Of a stretch of DNA of 64,000 nt, positions 9,187 through 18,552 are shown piece after piece (position 1 is the first letter of the stretch; the number at the start of each line of letters is the position of its first letter). The DNA comes from JAYYZW01 sp965217605 (lineage in GTDB: Bacteria; Pseudomonadota; Gammaproteobacteria; Ga0077536), in NCBI GenBank assembly GCA_965217605.1, contig CBDCJB010000002.1, positions 1-64,000 of the forward strand, written 5' to 3'. A model generated the notes under the pieces. That model was not told where the DNA came from and searched no databases. It worked only from the letters and a program-made list of their open reading frames with translations. The position numbers and the translations under genes were made by a program.

Positions 9187-9457
9187 GGCATTGTTAGACT
9201 AACTGGGTCGGACCTGTAGAACCTACAATTGAGGACTCTCAGGCTGCAAGTTGACGCCACTCGGCCAGGGCGGCAGCTCGGTAATGTTTGAAAATGTCGC
9301 GGCGGTTGAGATGGCGTTGGTGGTTGAAGTGGTTGTGGATCGAGGCATGGACGGAGGCGAATGTCTGCAAGGCCTTTACGTCCCTGAATTTGGCCATTGC
9401 GCGTTCTCGTCGTCTGAACGGCTGGTGTGAATGTTCCGCCCGGTTGTTGAGCCAACG
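9187..9457 (-). mobile_element. IS6-family 3' remnant
   Basis: Right end of an inverted copy (GGCATTGTTAGACTAAC at 9187) with the last 70 or so transposase codons, broken off at the RWLNNRAE motif near 9457. The next IS6 copy starts 16 bp later. Confidence 0.85.
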
Positions 9458-9473
9458 CCTGGTCTCTTGGCGG

Positions 9474-10278
9474 GGCATTGTCAGAGTAAATCGGCTTGAG
9501 CGGGGAAGGGGAGTTCCGCAGCCTCAAGCGATGCGAAATCCCTTCCGTTATTTCAACAGTTCTCCCGAGGTCATTCGCCTCGCGGTGATGTTGTATATCC
9601 GCTATCCGCTTTCGTTGCGCCAAGTTGAAGACATCCTGTTCGAACGTGGCATCGACATTTGTTATGAGACTGTGCGGTACGGGTGGAACCGCTTTGGTCC
9701 TCTGTTTGCAGCTGAGATCCGGACACGCCGCATTCATCATCGCTCATACTCGCAGTGGCGCTGGCATCTGGACGGGGTGTTCGTGCGGATCAACGGTGAG
9801 ACTCATTATCTATGGCGCGCTGTTGATCACGAAGGCGAAGTCCTTGAGGTTTCTGCCACGAAACGGCGGGATCGCAAGGCTGCGCTTAGGTTTCTGAAAC
9901 GCACGATGAAGCGTTATGGCCGACCGGGGTCGATCGTCACGGACAGGCTACCGTCATACCGGGCTGCGATGAAGGTGCTCGGCAATGCGGCTACCCAGAC
10001 CAGCGGTGGTTGGCTCAACAACCGGGCGGAAAACTCACACCAGCCGTTCCGGCGACGAAAACGGGCAATGGCCAAATTCAGGGACGTAGAGACCCTGCAG
10101 ACATTCGCCTCTGTCCATGCCTCGGTTCACAACCACTTCAACCACGAACGCCATCTCAACCGCCGCTACATTTTCAAACAAGACCGAGCCGCTGCTCTGG
10201 CCGAGTGGCGTCAGCTTGCGGCCTGAAAGTCCTCGATTGTCGATTCTACAGACCCGATCCAGTTAGTCTGACAATGCC
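9474..10278 (+). mobile_element. IS6-family element, full length
   Basis: An 805-bp copy with ends GGCATTGTCAGAGTAAATCG and GTTAGTCTGACAATGCC. Flanks cttggcgg and gtatgaag do not match. Confidence 0.93.
9531..10226 (+). CDS. IS6-family transposase
   Basis: 231 residues, intact. The first catalytic motif reads WHLDGVFVRINGE (Asp kept, following Glu changed to Gly), then IVTDRLPSYRAA and NNRAENSHQP. The frame is open upstream to 9288 through the previous remnant, but the homologous start MRNPFRYFNSSPEV is at 9531. Confidence 0.93.
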   Translation: MRNPFRYFNSSPEVIRLAVMLYIRYPLSLRQVEDILFERGIDICYETVRYGWNRFGPLFAAEIRTRRIHHRSYSQWRWHLDGVFVRINGETHYLWRAVDHEGEVLEVSATKRRDRKAALRFLKRTMKRYGRPGSIVTDRLPSYRAAMKVLGNAATQTSGGWLNNRAENSHQPFRRRKRAMAKFRDVETLQTFASVHASVHNHFNHERHLNRRYIFKQDRAAALAEWRQLAA

Positions 10279-10280
10279 GT

Positions 10281-10589
10281 ATGAAGCTATTAAAGATTGA
10301 AAATAATAGCGGGTACTATCGCGACAAGAACGACGAGTACCACCCGATCGATAAACTCGGTAAAGAAGAACCCTTGCAACTAGTGAATAGGGCACTTCAT
10401 GAAGAAGCAGTGGAGTTTGATGACTACGACGAGAATCTAATCAAGAATCAAGCTCATCAGATTATTTATAAAAGCGTACTTCGAAAGCTGCGCTCTTTAG
10501 AAGAACGAAAAGACGAATTTTTCGATGAGTCCGCGCGGGTTTTTCTAGAAGATTACGAAAGATACCGTGCCGCGGCTTTGTCAGAGTAA
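10281..10589 (+). CDS. Hypothetical protein, probably 3' truncated
   Basis: Charged protein of about 98 native residues (MKLLKIENNSGYYRDKNDEYHPIDK...), rich in Glu, Lys and Asp, with lower GC than its neighbours. It fills the 295-bp gap between two IS6 copies. The ATG lies 3 bp after one IS end and the last few codons and the stop come from the next IS, so both ends may be artificial. I do not recognise the family. The helical C-terminal part (LRKLRSLEERKDEFFDESARVF) is the only clear structural feature. Confidence 0.5.
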   Translation: MKLLKIENNSGYYRDKNDEYHPIDKLGKEEPLQLVNRALHEEAVEFDDYDENLIKNQAHQIIYKSVLRKLRSLEERKDEFFDESARVFLEDYERYRAAALSE

Positions 10590-11131
10590 ATCGGCTTGAG
10601 CGGGGAAGGGGCGTTCCATAGCCTCTAGCGATGCATAAGCCCTTCCGTTATTTCAACAGTTCTCCCGAGGTCATTCGCCTCGCGGTGATGATGTACATCC
10701 GTTATCCGCTGTCGCTACGGCAAGTCGAAGACCTCCTGTTCGAGCGTGGTATCGATATTTGTCACGAGACTGTACGGTTTTGGTGGAACCGCTTTGGGCC
10801 GATGTTCGCCGCGGAGATCAGAAAGCGGCGCATTCCTCATCGGTCATATTCGCAGTGGCGCTGGCATCTGGACATCGAGCCGAAAATTCACACCAACCGT
10901 TCCGCCGACGAGAAGGCGCGATGGCCAGGTTCAGGGACATCAAGACCGTGCAGAAATTTGCTGCTGCCCACGCCTCGATCCACAATCATTTCAACCAGGA
11001 ACGTCATCTTTACAATCGCGAGAACTTCAAACTCAATCGCTCCGCCGCCTTGGCCGAGTGGCGTCAACTTGCAGCCTGAGTGTCCTCGACTGTAGGTTCT
11101 TCAGGTCCCATCCCGTTAGTCTGACACTGCC
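10574..11131 (+). mobile_element. IS6-family element with internal deletion
   Basis: Both ends present (variant GGCTTTGTCAG on the left, CTGACACTGCC on the right), but the transposase (start 10631) jumps from WRWHLD to the region before the NSHQPFRRRE motif with a frame change, removing both catalytic Asp after the first. About 250 bp are deleted, so it is a non-autonomous derivative. Confidence 0.88.
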
Positions 11132-11387
11132 GAGCAGAGAACTCACACCAACCGTTCCGCCGACGAGGAGGCGCGATGGCCAGGTTCAGGGATATCAAGA
11201 CCCTGCAGAAGTTTGTTGCCGCCCACGCCTCGGTTCACAATCATTTCAATCAGGAACCTCATCTTTATAACCGTGAGATCTTCAAACTCAATCGCTCCGC
11301 CGCTTTGGCCGAGTGGCGTCAACTCGCAGCCTGAGATTTACCGACTACGGGAGTTCCAAGACCTGTCCGCGTTTGTCTGACAGTGCC
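11132..11387 (+). mobile_element. IS6-family 3' remnant, alternative right end
   Basis: Abuts the preceding copy without a spacer. It starts inside the NRAENSHQP motif. The terminal segment after the stop codon (ACTACGGGAGTTCCAAGACC ... GTTTGTCTGACAGTGCC) is the same type as in the copies at 43760 and 49236 and unlike the majority right end. Confidence 0.85.
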
Positions 11388-11541
11388 CGCGGGCGAGATG
11401 GACGCAGGCGGATTTACCCGGCTGGGGGGCCGACCGTGGAGCTCGTGCGGATGCTGATCGCCACCCATGTCCCGACCACGGTATGACAACCTGGTTGAAA
11501 CAAGCTGGCCGAGTCGCAAAATAGCCGTTAGTCTTTCGCTT

Positions 11542-12234
11542 ATGTGTGGGCGTTTCAGCCACCGGCACACGTGGGCGGAGGTTCACGCTTATCTCAGCCT
11601 GACCGGTCCGGCGGCGAACCTCCAGGCGCGCTACAACATCGCGCCGGGACAGAAAGTCGCGGCCGTCCGCCAGCACGAGGACGGCCGTCGCCTCTCGATG
11701 CTGCACTGGGGGCTGATCCCGTCCTGGGCGAAGGCGCCGAACATCGGTTATCGGATGATCAATGCGCGGGCCGAGACGGCCGACACCAAACCGGCGTTCC
11801 GCGCGGCTTGGCGTGCGCGACGCTGCCTGATCCCGGCGGATGGGTTCTACGAATGGACGCGCCACGGTGTGACCAAGCAGCCGTGGCTGTTCGGGCTGCA
11901 GGACGGTGCACTGTTCGCTTTCGCCGGGCTGTGGGAGTGCTGGACGGTGCGGGAGGGGGTGTCGCTCAAAGGTTCGCTCGCCGAATTCGGGCCAGGCGAT
12001 GCGATCGAGACTTGCACCGTTCTCACGACCGCGGCCAACGAGGTGGTGGCGCCGGTTCACGACCGCATGCCGGTAATCCTGCCGCCGAAGGCGTTCGGCC
12101 CCTGGCTCGCGGGCGAGACGGTGCCGCTCGGCCCCTACTCGCCGGACACGATGACCGTGCATCCTGTGAGCACCCGGGTCAACACGCCCTCGAATGACGA
12201 TCCCCGTTGTATGGAGCCCGTTGCCGTTCCATAA
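11542..12234 (+). CDS. SRAP-domain protein (YedK/HMCES-like, SOS response-associated peptidase)
   Basis: Protein of 230 residues that would crosslink to abasic sites in single-stranded DNA through the catalytic Cys2, exposed after Met removal. Seen: the start MCGRF, the RYNIAPGQ motif, WGLIPSW, the INARAET motif carrying catalytic Asn/Arg/Glu, CLIPADGFYEW, and the HDRMPVIL motif with the active His. Starting at ATG 11542 rather than the upstream frame is required because Cys2 must follow the initiator Met. Single gene between IS6 pieces, apparently intact. It may help with damage or ssDNA produced by transposition, but that is speculation. Confidence 0.95.
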   Translation: MCGRFSHRHTWAEVHAYLSLTGPAANLQARYNIAPGQKVAAVRQHEDGRRLSMLHWGLIPSWAKAPNIGYRMINARAETADTKPAFRAAWRARRCLIPADGFYEWTRHGVTKQPWLFGLQDGALFAFAGLWECWTVREGVSLKGSLAEFGPGDAIETCTVLTTAANEVVAPVHDRMPVILPPKAFGPWLAGETVPLGPYSPDTMTVHPVSTRVNTPSNDDPRCMEPVAVP

Positions 12235-12470
12235 CCCACGTTCCCGTCGATTCGATGTGGTCCAGCGTGAAATTTTGATCCCTGTGACTCTCTAGCAATA
12301 AACAAGCTGTCGCGCCGGTCGGCGCTAAGCCCGTGTGCCAACGAACAGTCCAACGCGTAGTGCAGAGCCAATTCGGCGTGGCGGCGCCGTAGCTAAACGG
12401 CAAGACATTTTACGAAACACTCACAGAAAGACTGTAACCACAACCAAACGATGTCCCGCTAGATCGGGTA

Positions 12471-12821
12471 AGGTGATCGTGACGGACCGGCTCAAATCAT
12501 ACCCGGCTGCGATGAATGTGATCGGCACTGCTGCCGCTCAGACTTGCGGTCGTTGGCTCAACAATAGAGCAGAAAACTCACACCAACCGTTCCAGCGACG
12601 GGAAGAGACAATGGCCAGGTTCAGGGGCATCAAGATCCTGCAGAAATTTGCTGCCGCCCACGCCTCCATCCACAATCATTTCAACCAGGAACGTCATCTT
12701 TATAACCGCGAAGACTTCAAACTCAATCGCTCCGCCGCTTTGGCCGAGTGGCGTCGACTTGCAGCCTGAGCGTCCTCGATTGTTGGCTCTACTGGCCAGA
12801 TCCAGTTAGTCTGGCAATGCC
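12471..12821 (+). mobile_element. IS6-family 3' remnant
   Basis: Begins at VIVTDRLKSYPAAM and runs through an open frame to the normal stop (12769) and a mutated right end CTGGCAATGCC at 12821. The catalytic Glu motif is kept, the first Asp is lost. The 236 bp between the SRAP gene and this remnant show no gene. Confidence 0.85.
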
Positions 12822-13002
12822 GCCAGGACCCTTGGCCTGACCGAGGGTCCGAAGTGGTGGTTTGTGTCATGGAACCGCAGCCATGGGGGGGTAATTCCCC
12901 GCAGTGCCAAGAACTTACGGCACGCCGTGATGCGGATAGCTGGGAATCACCTCCGCTGACACCTAACTTGTACTAGGACCCGGTCACTGTAAAGAGGACA
13001 GA

Positions 13003-13500
13003 ATGAATTTCCGCCCGTTCGCTTACGTCATTCTCGCCACGCTAATCGACGGCGGGGCGGTCGCAGAGGAGATCGGCGCTGTGGACACGGCCTTCAAGCT
13101 CATCGGCGCTAATCACAAGATCGTCGTCGAGGCCTTCGACGATCCGAAAGTGAAGGGTGTCACCTGCTTCCTCAGCATGGCGCGCAAAGGAGGCATCTCA
13201 GGGAGCCTGGGTCTGGCGGAAGAGACGTCGGACGCATCCATCGCCTGCCGACAGGTCGGTCCCATCAAGTTCGTCGAGGCGGTCTCATCGGACCACGAAG
13301 GCGAACCGGTATTCGAGGCGCGGCGTTCGGTGCTGTTCAAGAAGCTTCAGGTGGTGCGGTTTCTCGACCCCAAACGTAATTCCCTCGTCTACCTCGCGTA
13401 CAGCGACAAACTCATCGATGGGTCGCCCAGAAATTCGATCTCTTCTGTCGCCATGATGCCCTGGGGCGAGCAACTGCCGGGTAAGCCGCTCATAGAGTGA
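13003..13500 (+). CDS. creA: CreA family protein
   Basis: Exported 165-residue protein of unknown biochemical role. Seen: an N-terminal hydrophobic segment (PFAYVILATLIDGGAVA) as signal peptide, then the CreA signature GAVDTAFKLIGANHKIVVEAFDDPKVKGV, SDASIACRQVGPI, FKKLQVVRFLDPKRNSLVYL and DKLIDGSP. Two conserved Cys (in VTCFLS and IACRQ) could pair in the periplasm. AAAGAGGACAG just before the ATG is a good ribosome site. Intact; alone between IS6 copies. The 13501-13771 gap downstream has no recognised gene. Confidence 0.95.
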   Translation: MNFRPFAYVILATLIDGGAVAEEIGAVDTAFKLIGANHKIVVEAFDDPKVKGVTCFLSMARKGGISGSLGLAEETSDASIACRQVGPIKFVEAVSSDHEGEPVFEARRSVLFKKLQVVRFLDPKRNSLVYLAYSDKLIDGSPRNSISSVAMMPWGEQLPGKPLIE

Positions 13501-13771
13501 CTGTAGAGTCCCTCTAAAAATCCCTTTTCCCGGGTCCCGTCGGTTTAGGATCGCGTTGAGGATCCGTTGACAGTGGGAGGCGCTGTTCATGGATCGGAGG
13601 GATGTTTCGCTCTGTCGGGCCACTATGCTGGGCTTGACGCCAAGAGCGCGCCACTGGTGAAGATCGACGGGGCTCTGTGGAATGATTTCTATAGGCGTTT
13701 GGCAGCGGTGTGGTAGCGTTTGCACAAAATGCGCGGGCGGTTGACGGAGCGTAAGCCGTGGGACGCGGTAG

Positions 13772-14575
13772 GGCATTGTCAGAGTAAATCGGCTTGAGGG
13801 GGACGGTGCGTTCCGTAGCCTCAAGCGATGCGAAATCCCTTCTGTTATTTCAACAGTTCTCCCGAGGTCATCCGGCTCGCGGTGATGATGTACATCCGCT
13901 ATCCGCTTTCGTTACGCCAGGTCGAAGACATTCTGTTCGAACGGGGCATCGACATTTGTTATGAGACGGTGCGGTACGGGTGGAACCGCTTTGGTCCCTT
14001 GTTTGCAGCTGAGATCTGGAAACGCCGCATTCATCATGGATCTTATTCGAACTGGCGCCGGCATCTTGATGAGGTGTTCGTACGGGTCAACGGCGAGATA
14101 CATTATCTATGGCGCGCTGTCGATCACGAAGGGGAGGTACTCGAAGTTTTTGCCACGAAACAGCGGGATCGCAAGGCTGCACTGAGGTTTCTGAAACGCG
14201 CAATGAAGCGCTACGGCCGGCCAAAGGTGATCGTGACGGACCGGCTCAAATCATACCGGGCTGCGATGAATGTGATCGGCAATGCCGCCGCTCAGACTTG
14301 CGGTCGTTGGCTCAACAATAGAGCAGAAAACTCACATCAGCCCTTGCGGCGACAAGAAGGGGCAATGGCCAGGTTCGGAGGCGTCAAAGACCTGCAGAAA
14401 TTTGATGCCACCCACGCCTCGATTCACAATCATTTCAATCAGGAGCGTCATCTTTATAACCGCGAGAGCTTCAAACTCAATCGCTCCGCCGCCTTGACCG
14501 AGTGGCGTCAACTTGCAGCTTGATAGCCCTCGATTGCAGGTTCTACTGATCCCATCCAGTTTGCCTGACAATGCC
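13772..14575 (+). mobile_element. IS6-family element, full length
   Basis: An 804-bp copy with left end GGCATTGTCAGAGTAAATCG and right end TTTGCCTGACAATGCC. Flanks cgcggtag and gagggtgg do not match. Confidence 0.93.
13828..14523 (+). CDS. IS6-family transposase
   Basis: Intact, 231 residues, with DDE motifs HLDEVFVRVNG, IVTDRLKSYRAA and NNRAENSHQPLRRQE. Small substitutions (WKRRIHHGSYSNWRRHLD) suggest mild divergence from the other copies. Confidence 0.94.
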   Translation: MRNPFCYFNSSPEVIRLAVMMYIRYPLSLRQVEDILFERGIDICYETVRYGWNRFGPLFAAEIWKRRIHHGSYSNWRRHLDEVFVRVNGEIHYLWRAVDHEGEVLEVFATKQRDRKAALRFLKRAMKRYGRPKVIVTDRLKSYRAAMNVIGNAAAQTCGRWLNNRAENSHQPLRRQEGAMARFGGVKDLQKFDATHASIHNHFNQERHLYNRESFKLNRSAALTEWRQLAA

Positions 14576-14785
14576 GAGGGTGGCGTTGGTCGATGGAAAT
14601 CCCTACCAACAACGACGCGCGCGTATATTGAAGATCCGGCGCGATGCGTCATCCTATCCGAATAACCTACCCAGACCCGATCAGTGACATGAGAACCTCG
14701 AGTACTCAACCGGCCGGAACAGATCCTGGCAGTGCACAACAGGCGGCCAAAGAATACGATCGGGCGGACAGAGACGGTTAAGCTG

Positions 14786-16228
14786 ATGTCTTCGAAGAAG
14801 ACACTGAACGCGAAGAACCTCGAGGCGCTGGGCGCCCAGCGGCTTGCCGAGCTGTTGATCGAGATCAGCGCCGGGGACGCCGCCGCTAAACGCCGTCTCC
14901 GGCTGGAACTCGCCGGTGAGGAGAGTCCCGCCGCAGTTGCGCGAGAAATCCGCAAACGGCTGGCGACGATTGCAAGGTCGCGCTCGTTCATTGACTGGCG
15001 GAACCGGCGAACCCTGGTCGACGATCTGGATACGCAACGCCGCGCCATCGTCGATAAGGTGGCCAAGGACGATGCGGTCGAGGGGCTCGACCTGATGTGG
15101 CGTTTCATGGCGCTGGCCGAGTCCGTCTTCGAGCGCTGCGATGACAGCAGTGGAACCGTGATCGGTATCTTCGACCACGCCGCCAACGACCTCGGCGAGA
15201 TTGCGAAAGCCGCAAAGCTCGATCCGAAAAGGCTTGCCGACGATGCGTTCCACGCACTGATCGATAACGACTATGGCCAATACGACGCCCTGATCCAGGT
15301 TCTGACCCCAGCCCTGGGGCAGGCAGGTCTGGAGCATCTGAAACAGCACATGATCACGCTGTCCAAAGAATCCGTCCGAAAGCCGTCCGATGGAGCGCGG
15401 CGTGCCGTCGCCCACGGATCGAGGAGCCCGAACCACGTCGACGAACTGGACGAACGGTCCCGGGCCAGCACGGTCCACTTGGCATTGACCAAGATTGCGG
15501 ATGCCCAAGGCGATGTTGATGCGTTCATCGCCCAATATGACGAGCAAACGAGAAAAATACCGAATATTGCGGCGCAAATCGCCCGGCGGTTGCTCGCGGC
15601 GGACAGGGCGGAAGAGGCACTGCAGACGATCGACACTGCCGCGCACAGGGGTGATGCCCGGGACTGGCCGGACTTCGCGTGGGAGGACGCACGGATCGAG
15701 GTGCTCGACGCGCTTGGCCGGGGCGACGAGGCCCAGGCGGATCGCTGGTCGTGCTTCGAGCGGTCGTTGTCAATCCCGCATCTGCGCGCCCACCTGAAGC
15801 GGCTGCCCGACTTTGACGACTTCGACGCCGAAGAGCGGGCGCTCGATTATGCGCGGAGCTACGAGAACCCGCTTCGGGCACTGTCATTCCTGGCATCTTG
15901 GCCTGCCCTGGACAGGGCAGCCGCGCTTACTATTCGACAGGCGGCGGATCTGGACGGCACTCGCTATGAGATATTGACCCCGGCCGCCGACGCGATGGCC
16001 GGCAAGTATCCACTTGCCGCAACGCTGGTGCTTCGCTCGATGATCGACTTCGCGCTAACACACCGCCGCTCCAGTCGATACAAGCATGCCGCTCGACATC
16101 TCATGGCGTGTTCGAGTTTGGCATCGGCGATCGAGGATTTCGGAGCATACGAAGCACACGATGCTTACGAAGCCAGACTACGCCGCGAGCACGGAAGGAA
16201 GCGTTCGTTTTGGGGCGCGATCCGTTAA
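14786..16228 (+). CDS. DUF6880 family protein
   Basis: Cytoplasmic helical-repeat protein of 480 residues. The start MSSKKTLNAKNLEALGAQRLAELL and the blocks AAAKRRLRLELAG, IARSRSFIDWRNRR, LDLMWRFMALAESVFERCDDSSG are those of DUF6880 proteins. The C-terminal half has TPR/HEAT-like helical pairs (RALSFLASWPALDRAA; YPLAATLVLRSMIDFAL). ATG 14786 is chosen over the longer frame from 14732 because the family begins there. Function is unknown; members often sit in accessory DNA. Complete, with an IS6 copy 210 bp upstream. Confidence 0.88.
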   Translation: MSSKKTLNAKNLEALGAQRLAELLIEISAGDAAAKRRLRLELAGEESPAAVAREIRKRLATIARSRSFIDWRNRRTLVDDLDTQRRAIVDKVAKDDAVEGLDLMWRFMALAESVFERCDDSSGTVIGIFDHAANDLGEIAKAAKLDPKRLADDAFHALIDNDYGQYDALIQVLTPALGQAGLEHLKQHMITLSKESVRKPSDGARRAVAHGSRSPNHVDELDERSRASTVHLALTKIADAQGDVDAFIAQYDEQTRKIPNIAAQIARRLLAADRAEEALQTIDTAAHRGDARDWPDFAWEDARIEVLDALGRGDEAQADRWSCFERSLSIPHLRAHLKRLPDFDDFDAEERALDYARSYENPLRALSFLASWPALDRAAALTIRQAADLDGTRYEILTPAADAMAGKYPLAATLVLRSMIDFALTHRRSSRYKHAARHLMACSSLASAIEDFGAYEAHDAYEARLRREHGRKRSFWGAIR

Positions 16229-16245
16229 TCTGGAGTAGTTCCGAC

Positions 16246-16327
16246 GGCATTGTCAGACTAACTGGGTCGGACCTGAAGAACCTGTAATGGAGGACCCTTA
16301 GGCTGCAAGTTGACGGCACTCGGCTAG
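16246..16327 (-). mobile_element. IS6-family element, left piece (interrupted by IS1380)
   Basis: Right end GGCATTGTCAGACTAAC and the last transposase codons up to ACTCGGCTAG. The IS1380 element follows, and the same IS6 copy resumes at 18394. The 4-bp duplication CTAG flanks the IS1380 (16324-16327 and 18394-18397). Confidence 0.85.
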
Positions 16328-16538
16328 CCCGGATATTGCATGAGCAGTGAGATTGTGCGTGGAGTTGGTCGATCATGGGTCGGAATTCGTTGGTGGTGGC
16401 ACGAAGCGGCGCTTGAGCGCGACGTTTCGGCGCGCCACCGGTGGATTTATCGCCGATTGCGATGCACGAGTCGTTTCGGAGGCGAGCGACACCCCGACTC
16501 ACAAGGAATCGCACACGAGGCGACTGGCGTTGGGACGA

Positions 16539-17852
16539 CTATCCCGGCTTGAGGCGAGCGGCCACCAGGCAGAACAGTTCTCGATGGGGGTAAGCACTGG
16601 AGAGCAACAGTCGGATGCGCCTGGTATTGCGCAAGACGATGGCGCCGATGCGTAATAGTTTCAGGCGCAGCGTGCCGCCTTGCGCGCGAGCCCGTGCCGT
16701 TGCGTGTAGTGCCACCCGGCGGATCGTCTCCAACAGCGTGTAAGCCAAGCTTGAGAGCAACAGCCGGAACTGATTGGCCCACCAGGTGTGGCAACTGGTG
16801 CGATCGGCAAACAGGCCCAACTGCTGCTCCTTGATCCGGTTCTCCATCTCGCCGCGGGCGCAGTAGAGGCGGTCGTAGATGCGTTGGGCCTTGCCGGTGA
16901 GGTGGGTCACCACGAAGCGGGGATTGCTGCCGCGGGCGCTGTGCTCGGCCTTGACGATCACCCGTCGCGGGGTATCCCAAGTCGGTGCGGCGTAACGGAC
17001 CTCGCTGAACAGGCGCTGCTTCTCACCCATCATCCAATACCGCCACTGAGCCAACGTGCGCAACGCTAACGATTGATCGTGCAAACGCGGGTTTTTCGCG
17101 ATACCCATGACGTAATCCACGCCGTGGCGATCGAACCAGCGCAGCATCCGCCAGCGGCAAAAGCCGGCATCGGCGCGCACCAGGATCTCGACCTTCGGCC
17201 ACGCCTGGCGCAACCGTTTGATCAACAGCGCCAAGATCGCCCCACTGTGTTTTGCGCCGTCGATCTTGCTCGAACGCAGATAACTGACCAACCGTTGATC
17301 GCCACAGAACACGTACAAGGGCAGACAGCAGTAGTGGTCGTAGTCGCCGTGGAAGAAGCGGCCCGCTTGATCACCCTGCACCCGATCGTCGGTGGCATCC
17401 ACATCGCGTATCAGTCGTCGGGGCGCTTGTTTGTAAGCGGCGATAAAGTTATCAATGAGTCCCTTGTGCAGGGCCACCGCGGTGTTCCGGTTCGCGCGGT
17501 TCTCCAGTCGGCACAACGTCGACGGGCTCGCCAGCGACGCATCCCGGGAAAGCGCCGTCTGCAGAGCCAAGTCCGCGCGCAATGCCTCGTGGTCGTTGAG
17601 GTCCTCATAGCCCAGGGAAAGGCCATAGACCCGCTGTCGGACCAGCGACTCCAGAGCGTGGGTGCAGCTCTTTCTCCGGCGCGAATCCCCAATGGCCCGT
17701 GCCGCGGCCTTGATCAACCCGGTCCGTTCATCGGCCCAGCGCAGCAACTGCACCCCACCGTTGGAAGTGATGTCACCGGCGTTGAATGAGACGTCGATCT
17801 TGCGGCGAGAAAAGCCTGGAAATTGCAGCGCAGTCTGGGTACATTCTGTCAC
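16539..17852 (-). CDS. IS1380-family transposase
   Basis: Intact DDE transposase of 437 residues. Seen: the N-terminal block DITSNGGVQLLRWADERTGL, YEDLNDHEALRADLALQ, the first Asp in RDVDATDDRVQG, VRADAGFCRWRML with the second Asp, and the C-terminal YDRLYCARGEMENRIKEQQL with the catalytic Glu; these are the hallmarks of IS1380/ISEcp1-type transposases. The start MTECTQTALQFPGF is shared with the truncated copy at 57846. Confidence 0.93.
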   Translation of the reverse strand: MTECTQTALQFPGFSRRKIDVSFNAGDITSNGGVQLLRWADERTGLIKAAARAIGDSRRRKSCTHALESLVRQRVYGLSLGYEDLNDHEALRADLALQTALSRDASLASPSTLCRLENRANRNTAVALHKGLIDNFIAAYKQAPRRLIRDVDATDDRVQGDQAGRFFHGDYDHYCCLPLYVFCGDQRLVSYLRSSKIDGAKHSGAILALLIKRLRQAWPKVEILVRADAGFCRWRMLRWFDRHGVDYVMGIAKNPRLHDQSLALRTLAQWRYWMMGEKQRLFSEVRYAAPTWDTPRRVIVKAEHSARGSNPRFVVTHLTGKAQRIYDRLYCARGEMENRIKEQQLGLFADRTSCHTWWANQFRLLLSSLAYTLLETIRRVALHATARARAQGGTLRLKLLRIGAIVLRNTRRIRLLLSSAYPHRELFCLVAARLKPG

Positions 17853-17926
17853 GGGCGAGTCCTTTCCGTTTTCAGCCTAACTAACTGAATTATAACGGAT
17901 TAGAAAGGGCTTGCCCTCTTTTTTTA

Positions 17927-18372
17927 GGGGCTTATATACATGACTAGACAAGTCCCTATTTAGCTTCGCGGATCAGCAAGAAGCCCTCATAGATGAGCAA
18001 GGAAACCGTAAACGGCACCATAACCAGCCACAAGGTTCCGCTCTCCAGTCCACTGCCTGCCATCTTCGCCAAGTAATTGTAGGCGTATAAATGAACCAGC
18101 GCCCCGACCAGGACCGTTACTACGAGACGAGGCCATTCGGTTTCACCGCGCATGGAACCGAGGATTTTCTCCAAGAAAACGAGTACGAGGGCGACGACTG
18201 CGAAAGGGTCAATCCAATCAAATATGGGCTTGGCCGCTGCGGGATTGACGGCGTAGAAGAAATTGTTGAGCGTCAAAACGAAAGCTACGACGAGCATGAA
18301 GCATCCTTTTAGTGACCGCATATTTCAACCTCTCCAATTCTTCCGTTGTGTCTAGTCATGTATATAAGCCCC
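17927..18372 (-). mobile_element. Transposase-less one-gene cassette with long terminal inverted repeats (MIC-like)
   Basis: A 446-bp unit bounded by perfect 24-bp inverted repeats (17927-17950 and 18349-18372; each begins GGGGCTTATATACATGAC reading inward) and flanked by a perfect 8-bp direct repeat TTTTTTTA (17919-17926 and 18373-18380). It is inserted in the right end of the IS1380. The unit holds one complete gene and no transposase, so it must be moved in trans. It fits the definition of a mobile insertion cassette. A source transposase of the IS1595 type is inferred from the 8-bp duplication and a remnant at 52263, not shown. Confidence 0.85.
17956..18321 (-). CDS. Small integral membrane protein, cargo of the terminal-repeat cassette
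   Basis: A 121-residue protein with four predicted membrane helices (about residues 5-25, 36-53, 63-82 and 93-115) and short polar loops; the ends are MRSLKGCFMLVV and IYEGFLLIREAK. The ribosome site GGAGAGG lies 6 bp before the ATG. The coding region fills almost the whole 446-bp mobile unit, leaving about 27 bp of non-repeat DNA on the start side and a few bp at the stop side. I do not recognise the family, and no catalytic motif is visible. Kept intact in a unit whose transposition left perfect duplications, so it may be under selection or recent. Confidence 0.8.
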   Translation of the reverse strand: MRSLKGCFMLVVAFVLTLNNFFYAVNPAAAKPIFDWIDPFAVVALVLVFLEKILGSMRGETEWPRLVVTVLVGALVHLYAYNYLAKMAGSGLESGTLWLVMVPFTVSLLIYEGFLLIREAK

Positions 18373-18393
18373 TTTTTTTATGAAATATCCGGG

Positions 18394-18508
18394 CTAGGGC
18401 GCGGCTCGGCCTTGCTTGAAAATAACGCGGCGATTGAGATGGCGTTGGTGGTTGAAGTGGTTGTGAATCGAGGCATGGACGGAGGCGAATGTCTGCAGGG
18501 TCTTTAGG
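18394..18508 (-). mobile_element. IS6-family element, continuation after IS1380, then truncated
   Basis: Resumes the IS6 copy of 16246 after the CTAG duplication with transposase codons around FKQGRAAP and HNHFNHQRHLN (minus strand) and ends near 18508 at the TLQTFAS motif, where the left end of another IS6 copy begins. Confidence 0.8.
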
Positions 18509-18552
18509 GGCAGTGTCAGAGTAAATCAGCTTGAGCCAGCTAACGAGGTTCC

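Larger units (their letters stand above)
16328..18393 (-). mobile_element. IS1380-family element carrying a nested cassette
   Basis: Ends CCCGGATATT and AATATCCGGG, flanked by the duplication CTAG. It is about 1.62 kb after subtracting a 446-bp insert at 17927-18372 and its 8-bp duplication. A truncated second copy at 57758 shows the uninterrupted right end, in which a run of seven A lies exactly where the insert sits here. Confidence 0.9.

Noticed and set aside
7789..10278. Regularly repeated blocks that might suggest a CRISPR array
   Set aside because: The repeats are about 805-bp IS6 copies; no short repeats with spacers of constant length are present anywhere in the window.
14681..15646. 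321-codon frame antisense to the DUF6880 gene
   Set aside because: The plus strand matches a known family along its whole length; the antisense frame has no recognisable domain.
17927..18372. Possibility that the membrane-protein cassette is an integron cassette
   Set aside because: It has terminal inverted repeats and an 8-bp duplication but no attC core or stem.
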